Part shown: positions 7,636 through 14,382 of the stretch, piece after piece
How positions within the stretch are numbered: the first letter of the stretch is position 1
Layout: each line of letters begins with the position of its first letter
Assembly (NCBI GenBank): GCA_964483155.1
Contig: CAZAAC010000035.1
Coordinates: 1 to 26,809 of the forward strand
Reading direction: 5' to 3'
Source of the DNA: JAAYYM01 sp964483155
GTDB lineage: Bacteria; Bacillota; Clostridia; Lachnospirales; Lachnospiraceae
DNA length: 26,809 nucleotides
The notes under the pieces: model-generated
What the model was told of the DNA's origin: nothing
Seen by the model: the letters and a program-made list of their open reading frames with translations, nothing else
The model's database searches: none
Position numbers and translations under genes: made by a program

Positions 7636-8829
7636 ATGGATATTAATGCAACAGATATTGAAAAGATAGTTAAGCAAGTGTTACGGGATATGGGTGGACA
7701 AAGCGTGCAGAATAATGCACCTACGCAGGTTCCTAAAACGGCAAAGGTAGCAATGCTGACAGCTCTTGAAAAGTTTGAAATCAAAGAATTTCTGATACCT
7801 GAAGTAGGTGAGGATGACATTCTTGTAAAAGTAGAGGGTTGTGGGATATGTGGAACAGATGCACATGAATTTAAGAGAGATCCATTTGGACTCATACCTG
7901 TAGCGCTCGGGCATGAAGGTACTGGTGAAATCGTAAAAATGGGCAGGAATGTAAAAAAGGATAGTGCAGGGAAAGAATTGCATTTAGGAGATAAAGTAGT
8001 TTCCTGTATGATCTTTAAGGATAATCCTGATATTACGATGTTTGATCTGAACAAACAAAATGTAGGAGGTGCTGATGTATATGGATTGCTTCCGGATGAT
8101 GATATACATCTAAATGGTTGGTTTTCAGAATATATATTAATCAGAGGTGGGTCAACAATATTTAATGTAAGTGATTTAGATTTATATGCAAGAATACTAA
8201 TTGAGCCGTGTGCAGTACTGATTCATGCAGTAGAGAGAGCAAAGACAACAAATATACTACGATTTAATAGTAGAGTGGTAGTACAAGGTTGTGGACCGAT
8301 TGGACTAATCTGTATTGCTGTTCTTCGTACAATGGGAATTGAAAATATTGTTGCTGTTGATGGGGAACAAAAAAGATTAGATTTTGCAAAAGAAATGGGA
8401 GCAACGACATCCGTTAACTTTAAAGATTTTAATGGTATCGAAGCACTTGCAGGCGGTGTGGAAAAGGCATTTGGCGGTCATCTTGCAGACTTTGCCTTTC
8501 AGTGTACAGGATCACCTGTAGGACATGCAAATATCTATAAATTTATCCGAAATGGTGGCGGTCTTTGCGAACTGGGATTCTTTATCAATGGAGGCGATGC
8601 AACAATTAATCCTCACTTCGATATTTGTGCAAAGGAAATAACAACGGTTGGATCATGGGTATATACATTACGTGATTATGCAACAACATTTGATTTTCTA
8701 AAAAGAGCCCAAGGAATAGGTCTCCCAATGAATAAATTAATTACACATACATTCCCTCTGGATAAGATTAATGAAGGTCATAAAACAAATCTTGCAATGG
8801 AAGGCCTTAAAATAGCAATCATAATTTAA
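7636..8829 (+). CDS. Zn-type medium-chain alcohol dehydrogenase with N-terminal encapsulation peptide (propanol dehydrogenase/lactaldehyde reductase candidate)
   Basis: A 397-residue MDR-superfamily dehydrogenase. AAAGGAG (7624-7630) points to ATG 7636; the frame extends upstream to 7474, but that part overlaps the aldehyde dehydrogenase gene and has no ribosome site. Residues 1-18 contain the helix ATDIEKIVKQVLRDM, an encapsulation peptide. The catalytic-zinc side is intact (GCGICGTDAHE, then GHEGTGEIV), and the Rossmann motif is VVVQGCGPIGLICIAVL. The usual structural-zinc lobe with four cysteines is not seen: the corresponding region (VVSCMIFKDNPDITMFDL) has a single Cys. It probably recycles NADH by reducing propionaldehyde to propanol. 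As the only alcohol dehydrogenase in the window it may also reduce lactaldehyde to propanediol. It is not of the iron-dependent PduQ/FucO family. Confidence 0.85.
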   Translation: MDINATDIEKIVKQVLRDMGGQSVQNNAPTQVPKTAKVAMLTALEKFEIKEFLIPEVGEDDILVKVEGCGICGTDAHEFKRDPFGLIPVALGHEGTGEIVKMGRNVKKDSAGKELHLGDKVVSCMIFKDNPDITMFDLNKQNVGGADVYGLLPDDDIHLNGWFSEYILIRGGSTIFNVSDLDLYARILIEPCAVLIHAVERAKTTNILRFNSRVVVQGCGPIGLICIAVLRTMGIENIVAVDGEQKRLDFAKEMGATTSVNFKDFNGIEALAGGVEKAFGGHLADFAFQCTGSPVGHANIYKFIRNGGGLCELGFFINGGDATINPHFDICAKEITTVGSWVYTLRDYATTFDFLKRAQGIGLPMNKLITHTFPLDKINEGHKTNLAMEGLKIAIII

Positions 8830-8867
8830 AGAGAAAAATCTTGATTATTTATTAGGAGAAAGAAAAA

Positions 8868-9182
8868 ATGGCATACGCAGTAGGAATGATAGAAGTGTTT
8901 GGACTAACAGCAGCTTTTGTAGCTGCAGATGCTGGGTGTAAAGCAGGTAATGTGACAATTGAGACGTTTGATAAAAATAAGCCTGCAAATGCAGATGAAC
9001 TTCCCGTACCACTTATTGTAATGGTAAAGTTTAGAGGTGGTGTGGCTGATGTGGAAGCAGCAGTGGAAGCAGCGGAGGAAGCAGCAAATAAGTTGACAGG
9101 GGTAATATCAAAACATATTATACCAAGTCCTGAGATGGATACTGAAAAGATGTTGAAGTTGACAGGCCTTGACGTAAAATAA
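8868..9182 (+). CDS. BMC-H shell protein with extended pore loop
   Basis: A 104-residue single-BMC-domain protein. The start (MAYAVGMIEVFGLTAAFVAADA) and end (SKHIIPSPEMDTEKM) are standard for BMC-H. Where its neighbours have the short pore loop TEKIGSGLVSVMVRG, this protein has about ten extra residues (ETFDKNKPANADELPVP), and a Cys lies in the first helix (AGCKAGN, residue 24). The pore should therefore be larger or differently gated. Glycyl-radical microcompartments are known to contain an atypical BMC-H (GrpU) with an Fe-S site near the pore; membership of that group is possible but not shown here. AGGAG at 8854-8858 precedes the ATG. Confidence 0.88.
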   Translation: MAYAVGMIEVFGLTAAFVAADAGCKAGNVTIETFDKNKPANADELPVPLIVMVKFRGGVADVEAAVEAAEEAANKLTGVISKHIIPSPEMDTEKMLKLTGLDVK

Positions 9183-9207
9183 AACTAAAAATAGGAGGAA
9201 CAGATTT

Positions 9208-9486
9208 ATGTCACAAGAAGCATTGGGAATGGTTGAAACAAGAGGATTAACTGCAGCAATTGAAGCAGCAGATGCAATGGTCAAAGCAGCAGAGGTAGTA
9301 TTAATTGGAACAGAAAAAATAGGTTCAGGACTCGTATCTGTCATGGTTCGTGGAGATGTAGGAGCAGTAAAAGCGGCGACAGAAGTAGGTGCTGCAGCGG
9401 CGAGCAGACTGGGAGAACTTGTAGCGGTACATGTAATTCCTAGACCGCATCATGATGTTGAGAAAATCCTGCCAACATTGAATTAG
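9208..9486 (+). CDS. BMC-H shell protein, PduA/PduJ type (copy 1)
   Basis: A canonical 92-residue hexamer subunit expected to form the bulk of the shell facets. It has EALGMVETRGLTAAIEAADAM, the pore loop EKIGSGLV with the Gly-Ser-Gly pore as in PduA, MVRGDVGAVKAA, and HVIPRPHHDVEKILP at the C-terminus. The pore type fits passage of small polar diols. A strong AGGAGG precedes the ATG. By eye it differs at 12 of 92 positions from the shell protein at 9957, so the two are recent paralogues separated by one other BMC-H gene. Confidence 0.93.
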   Translation: MSQEALGMVETRGLTAAIEAADAMVKAAEVVLIGTEKIGSGLVSVMVRGDVGAVKAATEVGAAAASRLGELVAVHVIPRPHHDVEKILPTLN

Positions 9487-9562
9487 AAATAGGTTCATAG
9501 AGTAGTTAAAAGTACAAGAAGCGACGAGTTACATAAAAACACATAGTAAGGGGTGAAATGTC

Positions 9563-9922
9563 ATGAAATCACTGGGATTTATTGAAATGCAAAGTGTAAC
9601 GGCCGCAATAGAAGCACTAGATACGATGTGTAAGACAGCCAATGTGGAACTTGTTACTTGGGAACGAAAGCTTGGAGGAAGATTAGTTACTGTAATCATA
9701 CAAGGTGAAGTAGCAGCAGTTGTGGAAGCAATGGAAGCGGCGGTGGCTGGAGCACTAAAAACACCCTGTATCCATGCGGTTATTGCCAACCCGCATGAGG
9801 AAACTAGGCGCATGGTTGCATTGAGTGCTGGAAAATTTGGATGGGCGGTGGATGGAAACAATGGCAGTAACAAAGAAAATACCGATTGTGGTAGAAACAA
9901 CAAGTACCTCAGCGAAGTCTAA
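9563..9922 (+). CDS. BMC-H shell protein with C-terminal tail of doubtful frame
   Basis: Residues 1-92 form a BMC-H domain (MKSLGFIEMQSVTAAIEALD, pore loop KLGGRLVTVIIQGEV, then HAVIANPHEETRRMV). The last 27 or so residues (after LSAGKF) are a low-complexity Asn/Gly-rich tail without resemblance to shell-protein ends. In the +1 frame from about 9825 the same DNA reads a more natural, codon-biased Lys/Thr/Ser-rich tail (AVTKKIPIVVETTSTSAK) that stays open into the next shell gene. A frameshift, real or from sequencing, near 9825-9850 is therefore possible. AAGGGG at 9548-9553 precedes the ATG by 9 bases. C-terminal extensions are known in PduK-like shell proteins, so the annotated tail may also be genuine. 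Confidence 0.82.
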   Translation: MKSLGFIEMQSVTAAIEALDTMCKTANVELVTWERKLGGRLVTVIIQGEVAAVVEAMEAAVAGALKTPCIHAVIANPHEETRRMVALSAGKFGWAVDGNNGSNKENTDCGRNNKYLSEV

Positions 9923-9956
9923 GGTACAGAAAAACAATTATAAGGAGGATAAAATT

Positions 9957-10235
9957 ATGTCACAAGAAGCATTAGGTATGGTAGAAACAAGAGGTTTGGT
10001 AGCATCAATTGAGGCGGCAGATGCAATGTTAAAGGCAGCAAATGTAGTACTTGTAGGAACAGAAAAAATCGGTTCAGGACTTGTATCCGTTATGGTTCGC
10101 GGGGATGTAGGAGCGGTTAAAGCAGCGGTAGAATCAGGATCAGCTGCAGCAAGTAAATTAGGGGAACTTGTAGCAACACATGTAATTCCTCGTCCACATG
10201 CAGACGTTGAAAAAATTCTTCCAACATTGAAATAA
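9957..10235 (+). CDS. BMC-H shell protein, PduA/PduJ type (copy 2)
   Basis: A 92-residue canonical BMC-H subunit, nearly a copy of the protein at 9208 (about 80 of 92 residues the same by eye), with the same EKIGSGLV pore loop and C-terminal HVIPRPHADVEKILP. AAGGAGG at 9942-9948 is 8 bases from ATG 9957, so independent initiation is well supported even though the frame stays open upstream to a GTG at 9825. The duplicate may tune shell composition, as PduA and PduJ do. Confidence 0.93.
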   Translation: MSQEALGMVETRGLVASIEAADAMLKAANVVLVGTEKIGSGLVSVMVRGDVGAVKAAVESGSAAASKLGELVATHVIPRPHADVEKILPTLK

Positions 10236-10274
10236 GGGAGAATACTCAAAGTCATTGGCAGGAAGGTGGCGTGC

Positions 10275-10943
10275 ATGGAAATGACGCATGACATGACTGA
10301 GATGGTATCTCTTGTCACAAAGATTGTACAAGAGGTACTGACGCAGTCAGAAAAAAAGACATCAGACAAAGCGGGATATATGCTTCCAATCGGCGTGTCA
10401 GCAAGACACATTCATTTAACGCAGGAACATGTAGAAATATTGTTTGGCAAAGGATATCAATTAACGAAGAAAAAGAATCTCATGGGATTTCAGTTTGCAG
10501 CGAATGAGCAAGTGACGATTGTAGGTGAGAAGCTTCGTGCAATTGAAAATGTCAGAATATTAGGTCCTGTCAGAGAACAATCGCAGGTAGAGATTTCAAA
10601 GACAGATACATTTAAATTAGGTGTTAAAGCACCCATCAGAGAATCGGGGGATATTGCTGGTTCAGCGCCGATTGCAGTGGTTGGACCAAAGGGGACGATT
10701 TATCTGAAGGAGGGTTGCATTGTAGCCAAAAGACATATTCATATGACACCTGTGGATGCAAAAAAAGCAGGACTAAAGGATGGAGATATCGTATCCGTGA
10801 CAGTTGATAATGAGAGAGGTACAACATTTAATCATGTGCAAATCAGAGTAGACCAAAGCTTTACGCTAGAGATGCATATAGATGCAGATGAGGCAAATGG
10901 AGCCGGAATAGGAACAGGTGCCTCAGGAACAATAGTTATGTAA
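10275..10943 (+). CDS. pduL: PduL-type phosphotransacylase with N-terminal encapsulation peptide
   Basis: Converts propionyl-CoA and phosphate into propionyl-phosphate and CoA, recycling CoA inside the microcompartment. The 222-residue protein has the two metal-binding halves of PduL: His45 and His47 (SARHIHLT), Glu106 (QVEISKTD), His154 and His156 (AKRHIHMTP) and His201 (EMHIDADEANGAG). Their spacing matches the di-zinc ligands described for PduL. Residues 7-22 (MTEMVSLVTKIVQEVL) form the encapsulation helix. The frame opens at GTG 10266, but AGGAAGG (10260-10266) is 8 bases from ATG 10275, which is chosen. No propionate kinase gene is in the window, so ATP from propionyl-phosphate must be made by an enzyme encoded elsewhere. 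Confidence 0.92.
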   Translation: MEMTHDMTEMVSLVTKIVQEVLTQSEKKTSDKAGYMLPIGVSARHIHLTQEHVEILFGKGYQLTKKKNLMGFQFAANEQVTIVGEKLRAIENVRILGPVREQSQVEISKTDTFKLGVKAPIRESGDIAGSAPIAVVGPKGTIYLKEGCIVAKRHIHMTPVDAKKAGLKDGDIVSVTVDNERGTTFNHVQIRVDQSFTLEMHIDADEANGAGIGTGASGTIVM

Positions 10944-10986
10944 ACTAAATAACACGATTTATTTGAAGTAAGAAGTGGGTGAAGAG

Positions 10987-11259
10987 ATGATTGTAGGAAA
11001 AATAGTTGGAAGTATTGTAGCAACAAGAAAAAATGAAAAATTGGTGGGCTCTAAGTTTTTAATTGTAGAACCATATCCGAAAACAGAAACTACATCAAAA
11101 GACAATCGCTTTGTAGCCGTAGATAATGTAGGGGCCGGAATCGGTGAAGTCGTATTGGTGGCAACAGGTAGTGCCGCAAGAATCGGCTGTGGAGTAGAGC
11201 AATCACCTGTTGATGCGGCAGTAGTAGGAATTGTAGACGATTCTATGGGGTTGGAGTAG
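10987..11259 (+). CDS. EutN/PduN/CcmL-family pentameric vertex protein
   Basis: A 90-residue BMC-P protein that would cap the shell vertices as pentamers. Family marks are the N-terminal MIVGKIVGSIVATRKNEKL, the central FVAVDNVGAGIGEVVLVATGSAAR, and the C-terminal DAAVVGIVDD. A GTG at 10975 is in frame, but homologous proteins begin with the M-x-VG-x-V motif, so ATG 10987 is preferred; the ribosome site (GGGTG) is weak for either. Its stop overlaps or abuts the start of the PduS-like gene, consistent with coupled translation. It is the only pentamer gene in the window. Confidence 0.9.
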   Translation: MIVGKIVGSIVATRKNEKLVGSKFLIVEPYPKTETTSKDNRFVAVDNVGAGIGEVVLVATGSAARIGCGVEQSPVDAAVVGIVDDSMGLE

Positions 11260-11267
11260 TGGATGCC

Positions 11268-12629
11268 ATGCAGATGAATGAATTGAAAGAGATAATGCAG
11301 ACGTATGGAATCCTTGGTGCCGGTGGTGCCGGGTTTCCAACATATGCAAAATTAAGTGAGCAGACGGATACAATTATTCTAAATTGTGCTGAATGTGAGC
11401 CACTATTAAAAGTTCATAGGCAGCTTTTGGCTACACATGCTTTAGAAATAGCAAAGGCATTGCAGATTATCGCAGAGACCGTAGGTGCAAAAGAAATATG
11501 TTTTGCAATCAAGCCATCATACCGTCAAGCTGTGGAAGCTGTAGAATCTGTGATTTCTAAAATGAGGAACTGTGTGTTAATGCGCATGGCACTATTGCCT
11601 GAAGTGTATCCAGCGGGCGATGAAGTGATTACCATTTATGAAGTAACAGGAAAAGTGGTTCCTGCTGGGAAATTGCCTATATCTATGGGTATTGCAGTAT
11701 TCAATGTAGAAACGATATATAATGTATATCGTGCAATTTATGAAAAAAAGCCGGTAACAGACACCTATCTGACAATAGCGGGTGAGGTAAAGAAGCCCGT
11801 CACATTAAGGTTACCAATCGGAATGAAAATAGAACAAGTCATTGCACTTGCTGGAGGGACGACAACAGAAGATGCAGTTTATATAAGCGGCGGACCAATG
11901 ACAGGAAAAATTGTTTCAGGCAGTGACACAATTGGAAAAACAACAACAGCAATACTGGTATTTCAAAAAAATCATTTCATAATCAGGAAAAAGATGGGTA
12001 ATATTGAAATAAATATGAGAAGGGCAAAATCTGTATGTTGCCAGTGCAGGATGTGTACTGACTTATGCCCTAGGCATTTATTGGGGAGTCCAATCGAACC
12101 ACATGCATTTATGCGTGGTGTAATGAGTGGGATTACAAAGGATACTATTACATTTATTAATATATTTGCATGCTCGCAATGTGGACTGTGTGAAATGTAT
12201 GCCTGTGAGCAAAGTCTGGCACCAAGCAGATTAATACAGGAAGGTAAAATAAGACTACAAGAAAATGGAATCAAACCGACTGCAGATGATTTTGTACAAG
12301 GGAAGGTAAATGCAATGCGCGAGCAGCGCATGGTGCCGATGAGCAGGCTTCTTGATAGACTCGGGCTTACAAAGTATGATGTAGAAGCAAAGCTTGATGA
12401 AGCAGAAATTGCACGAGACACAATTGGAGCTGAGATTAGTATTGCATTGAATCAGCATATTGGTAGCCCCGCCAAAGCTTGTGTAAAAAAAGGAGAGATA
12501 GTGAGAACAGGACAAGTAATTGCAATAGCAAAAGATGGCGAGTTAGCGATCGACTATCATGCATCTATAGAGGGAACGGTAAGTTGGGTAGATGAAAACT
12601 GTGTATTGATTAAAAGCAATCAAAATTAG
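11268..12629 (+). CDS. pduS: PduS-like RnfC-family flavo/iron-sulfur protein (BMC-associated electron carrier)
   Basis: Related to Salmonella PduS (a cobalamin reductase there) and to the RnfC subunit. The N-terminal part has the Complex1_51K-like dinucleotide/flavin-binding sequence GILGAGGAGFPTYAKL followed by LNCAECEPLL. The middle carries two 4Fe-4S motifs, C-x2-C-x2-C-x3-CP (about residue 255) and C-x2-C-x2-C-x4-C (about residue 300). The C-terminal part ends in a barrel-like domain (HIGSPAKACVKKGEIVRTGQ). Because the dehydratase here needs no B12, cobalamin reduction is an unlikely role. NADH oxidation or electron passage to the PduT-like shell protein is more plausible. The start is uncertain: GTG 11259 overlaps the previous stop but is 2 bases from GGAG, while ATG 11268 is 11 bases away. 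Confidence 0.88.
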   Translation: MQMNELKEIMQTYGILGAGGAGFPTYAKLSEQTDTIILNCAECEPLLKVHRQLLATHALEIAKALQIIAETVGAKEICFAIKPSYRQAVEAVESVISKMRNCVLMRMALLPEVYPAGDEVITIYEVTGKVVPAGKLPISMGIAVFNVETIYNVYRAIYEKKPVTDTYLTIAGEVKKPVTLRLPIGMKIEQVIALAGGTTTEDAVYISGGPMTGKIVSGSDTIGKTTTAILVFQKNHFIIRKKMGNIEINMRRAKSVCCQCRMCTDLCPRHLLGSPIEPHAFMRGVMSGITKDTITFINIFACSQCGLCEMYACEQSLAPSRLIQEGKIRLQENGIKPTADDFVQGKVNAMREQRMVPMSRLLDRLGLTKYDVEAKLDEAEIARDTIGAEISIALNQHIGSPAKACVKKGEIVRTGQVIAIAKDGELAIDYHASIEGTVSWVDENCVLIKSNQN

Positions 12630-12686
12630 CGTGGAATTATGTAAACCAATAAAAAATGAAAGAATATTTAGAAAGAGGATTAGGCA

Positions 12687-13232
12687 ATGGCAAGGGCAAT
12701 CGGGATGTTAGAGTATGCAACCGTATCTGCAGGTATAAAGGCAGCAGATGTGGTGCTGAAAACAGCAAAAGTGGATATGATTGAAGCAGAGACGGTATGC
12801 CCTGGAAAGTATATTATGCTCTTTACGGGAGAAATTTCTGCGGTTAAGGCATCGATTGATGCAGCTACGACTATGTTCGAAGGACTGATTGACAGCTTTT
12901 TACTTGGAAATCCTCATGAAATGATATTTCCTGCTATTTATGGGACAGTGGAAGTCAAAGAAAAAAGAGCACTTGGTGTTCTTGAGACATTTTCAGCCGC
13001 TTCTATTATTGTGGCAGCAGATGAAGCGGCAAAGATGTCTGAAGTGCAATTAATTGAACTGCGTATTGCAAGAGGAATGTGCGGAAAGTCATACATGACG
13101 TTGACAGGAGAAGTGGCAGCTGTAGAAGCAGCAATTGAAAAAGCAAAGAAAGTAGTCGGAGAAAATGGAATGTTGCTTGATAGTGCAGTTATTCCGAGCC
13201 CGGATGCAAAACTATGGGAAACAATTATGTAA
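12687..13232 (+). CDS. pduT: PduT-type trimeric shell protein (tandem BMC domains, pore cysteine)
   Basis: A 181-residue BMC-T protein with two BMC domains, about 1-90 (MARAIGMLEYATVSAGIKAAD) and 97-181 (RALGVLETFSAASIIVAADEA), giving a pseudohexameric trimer. Cys38 in ETVCPGKYIML is at the same number as the Salmonella PduT cysteine that binds a 4Fe-4S cluster at the trimer axis, so electron transfer through the shell is likely. It follows the PduS-like gene by 57 bases and is the last gene of the BMC operon. I see no clear terminator in the 137 bases after it, only the promoter of the next gene. Confidence 0.92.
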   Translation: MARAIGMLEYATVSAGIKAADVVLKTAKVDMIEAETVCPGKYIMLFTGEISAVKASIDAATTMFEGLIDSFLLGNPHEMIFPAIYGTVEVKEKRALGVLETFSAASIIVAADEAAKMSEVQLIELRIARGMCGKSYMTLTGEVAAVEAAIEKAKKVVGENGMLLDSAVIPSPDAKLWETIM

Positions 13233-13292
13233 ACAAATTGCGCTTTTTCTGTGAACTGCTTTTGTAGAATACTATGTAGAAATACATTTCAT

Positions 13293-13321
13293 TTGACCGT
13301 ATAATGGAATTGATATAAAAT
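13293..13321 (+). promoter_or_regulatory. Putative promoter of the DeoR-family regulator gene
   Basis: TTGACC (13293-13298) and TAAAAT (13316-13321) are spaced by 17 bases, about 50 bases before the ATG at 13370. A TATAAT at 13300-13305 lies between them but lacks a matching -35. The regulator may therefore be expressed independently of the BMC operon, with read-through also possible. Confidence 0.55.
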
Positions 13322-13369
13322 CAGATAGGTAAATACATTTGTGAGAAGAGTAGGGAGTGGGGGTTAATT

Positions 13370-14128
13370 ATGCTTGCGATAGAGAGACGTAATGAGATTA
13401 TAACAAAGCTACAGCAGGAAGGCAAAGTACTTGTCGGTGATTTGAGCCAGTTATATAAAGTGACAGAAGAAACAATACGAAGAGATCTTGAAAAACTGGA
13501 GCAAGAAGGAATCGCAAAAAAGACATACGGAGGAGCCTTACTTATCGATAATCTGAATGTTGATCTGCCCTATTATGTAAGGAAACAGACAAATATTGCC
13601 AGTAAAGAAAAAATTGCGGCTATTATAGCGGATATGATTCAAGAGGGTGATCATATTATGCTGGATGCAAGTTCAACAGCAGTGTATGTAATCAAACGAA
13701 TCAAACAGCTTAAGAATATAACGGTTATTACGAACTCAATTGAAATTATGTTAGAACTTTCTGATGTAGCAGGATGGAAAGTTTTTTCAACAGGCGGTGT
13801 AATGAAGGAAGGTGCGCTAGCACTAGTTGGACATCAGGCGGAGTGTATGATTGACAATTTTCATGTTGATAAAGCAATTATTTCCTGTAAGGGGATTGCG
13901 CAGGAATTTGGTATTACTGATTCCAATGAATTGGATGTAGAAATAAAAAAGCATATGCTTAAGGCGGCAAAACAAGTTATACTTGCAGTTGATTCCTCAA
14001 AGTTTGACAGAATATCCTTTGTAAGAATGGGTGATTTCTCTATGGTTGATATCATTGTAACAGATGCCGAGCCAGAGGCAACATGGAAAGAGCAACTAGA
14101 TAGGGCAGAAGTTTTTTTGCGCTATTAG
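13370..14128 (+). CDS. DeoR-family transcriptional regulator
   Basis: A 252-residue cytoplasmic regulator. Residues 1-57 form the DeoR winged helix-turn-helix (ERRNEIITKLQQEGKVLVGDL, then the recognition helix TEETIRRDLEKLEQEGIAKKTYGGA). Residues about 75-235 are the DeoRC sugar-phosphate sensor domain (DASSTAVYVIKRI, VITNSIEIMLEL, TGGVMKEGALALVGHQAE, LAVDSSKFDR). DeoR proteins usually repress sugar operons and release DNA on binding a phosphorylated intermediate, so it is the best local candidate to control the BMC operon, perhaps through the inverted repeat at 627-675. A fuculose- or rhamnulose-phosphate effector is inferred from context only. A GGGAG-type ribosome site lies upstream of the ATG. 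Confidence 0.88.
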   Translation: MLAIERRNEIITKLQQEGKVLVGDLSQLYKVTEETIRRDLEKLEQEGIAKKTYGGALLIDNLNVDLPYYVRKQTNIASKEKIAAIIADMIQEGDHIMLDASSTAVYVIKRIKQLKNITVITNSIEIMLELSDVAGWKVFSTGGVMKEGALALVGHQAECMIDNFHVDKAIISCKGIAQEFGITDSNELDVEIKKHMLKAAKQVILAVDSSKFDRISFVRMGDFSMVDIIVTDAEPEATWKEQLDRAEVFLRY

Positions 14129-14171
14129 TAACGCTGTCTTATAAATATTAATAATTGTTTTTGTATACAAG

Positions 14172-14258
14172 AAGCTTATAGGAGTAATGATTGGTCCCTT
14201 CAATTTCAGATTACAATCTGATAGGGAGGCAGTACATTGCGCCTATAAGCTTTTTTTA
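14172..14258 (+). terminator. Long structured intrinsic terminator after the DeoR-family gene
   Basis: AAGCTTATAGG (14172-14182) pairs perfectly with CCTATAAGCTT (14242-14252), followed by an uninterrupted T run (14251-14257). The intervening sequence continues to fold: GTAATG (14184-14189) with CATTGC (14235-14240), TCCCT (14195-14199) with AGGGA (14223-14227), and TCAGAT (14206-14211) with ATCTGA (14216-14221). The whole 81-base unit is thus one long interrupted hairpin, far larger than a usual terminator. It separates the DeoR gene from the chemoreceptor. Confidence 0.8.
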
Positions 14259-14382
14259 TTGTAGCTGGGTATTTTTATACTTTTTTAGGAAGATTTTGCA
14301 TCGAAAATCTGATGCACATACATTATGATAATACATGTAGAAATAGGCAATGATACAGTAGTTTATTTGGGAGAGGTAAAAC

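Noticed and set aside
9938..10411. 157-residue minus-strand open frame opposite BMC-H and PduL
   Set aside because: Antisense shadow of Ala/Val-rich shell-protein codons; it has no domain or ribosome site of its own.
14161..14170. TTGTATACAA palindrome after the DeoR gene
   Set aside because: A 10-bp AT-rich palindrome in AT-rich DNA, placed directly before the long terminator; no promoter is associated with it.
14357..14368. AGTAGTTTATTT before the chemoreceptor resembles AGTAGTTGATTT (662-673) at the BMC promoter
   Set aside because: Eleven of 12 bases match, but the sequence is AT-rich, there is no inverted partner and it lies 15 bases from the start codon; too weak to call a shared operator.
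14258..14382. Possible c-di-GMP riboswitch before the chemoreceptor
   Set aside because: Such riboswitches often precede chemoreceptor genes, but the conserved core sequences and paired stems were not found here.
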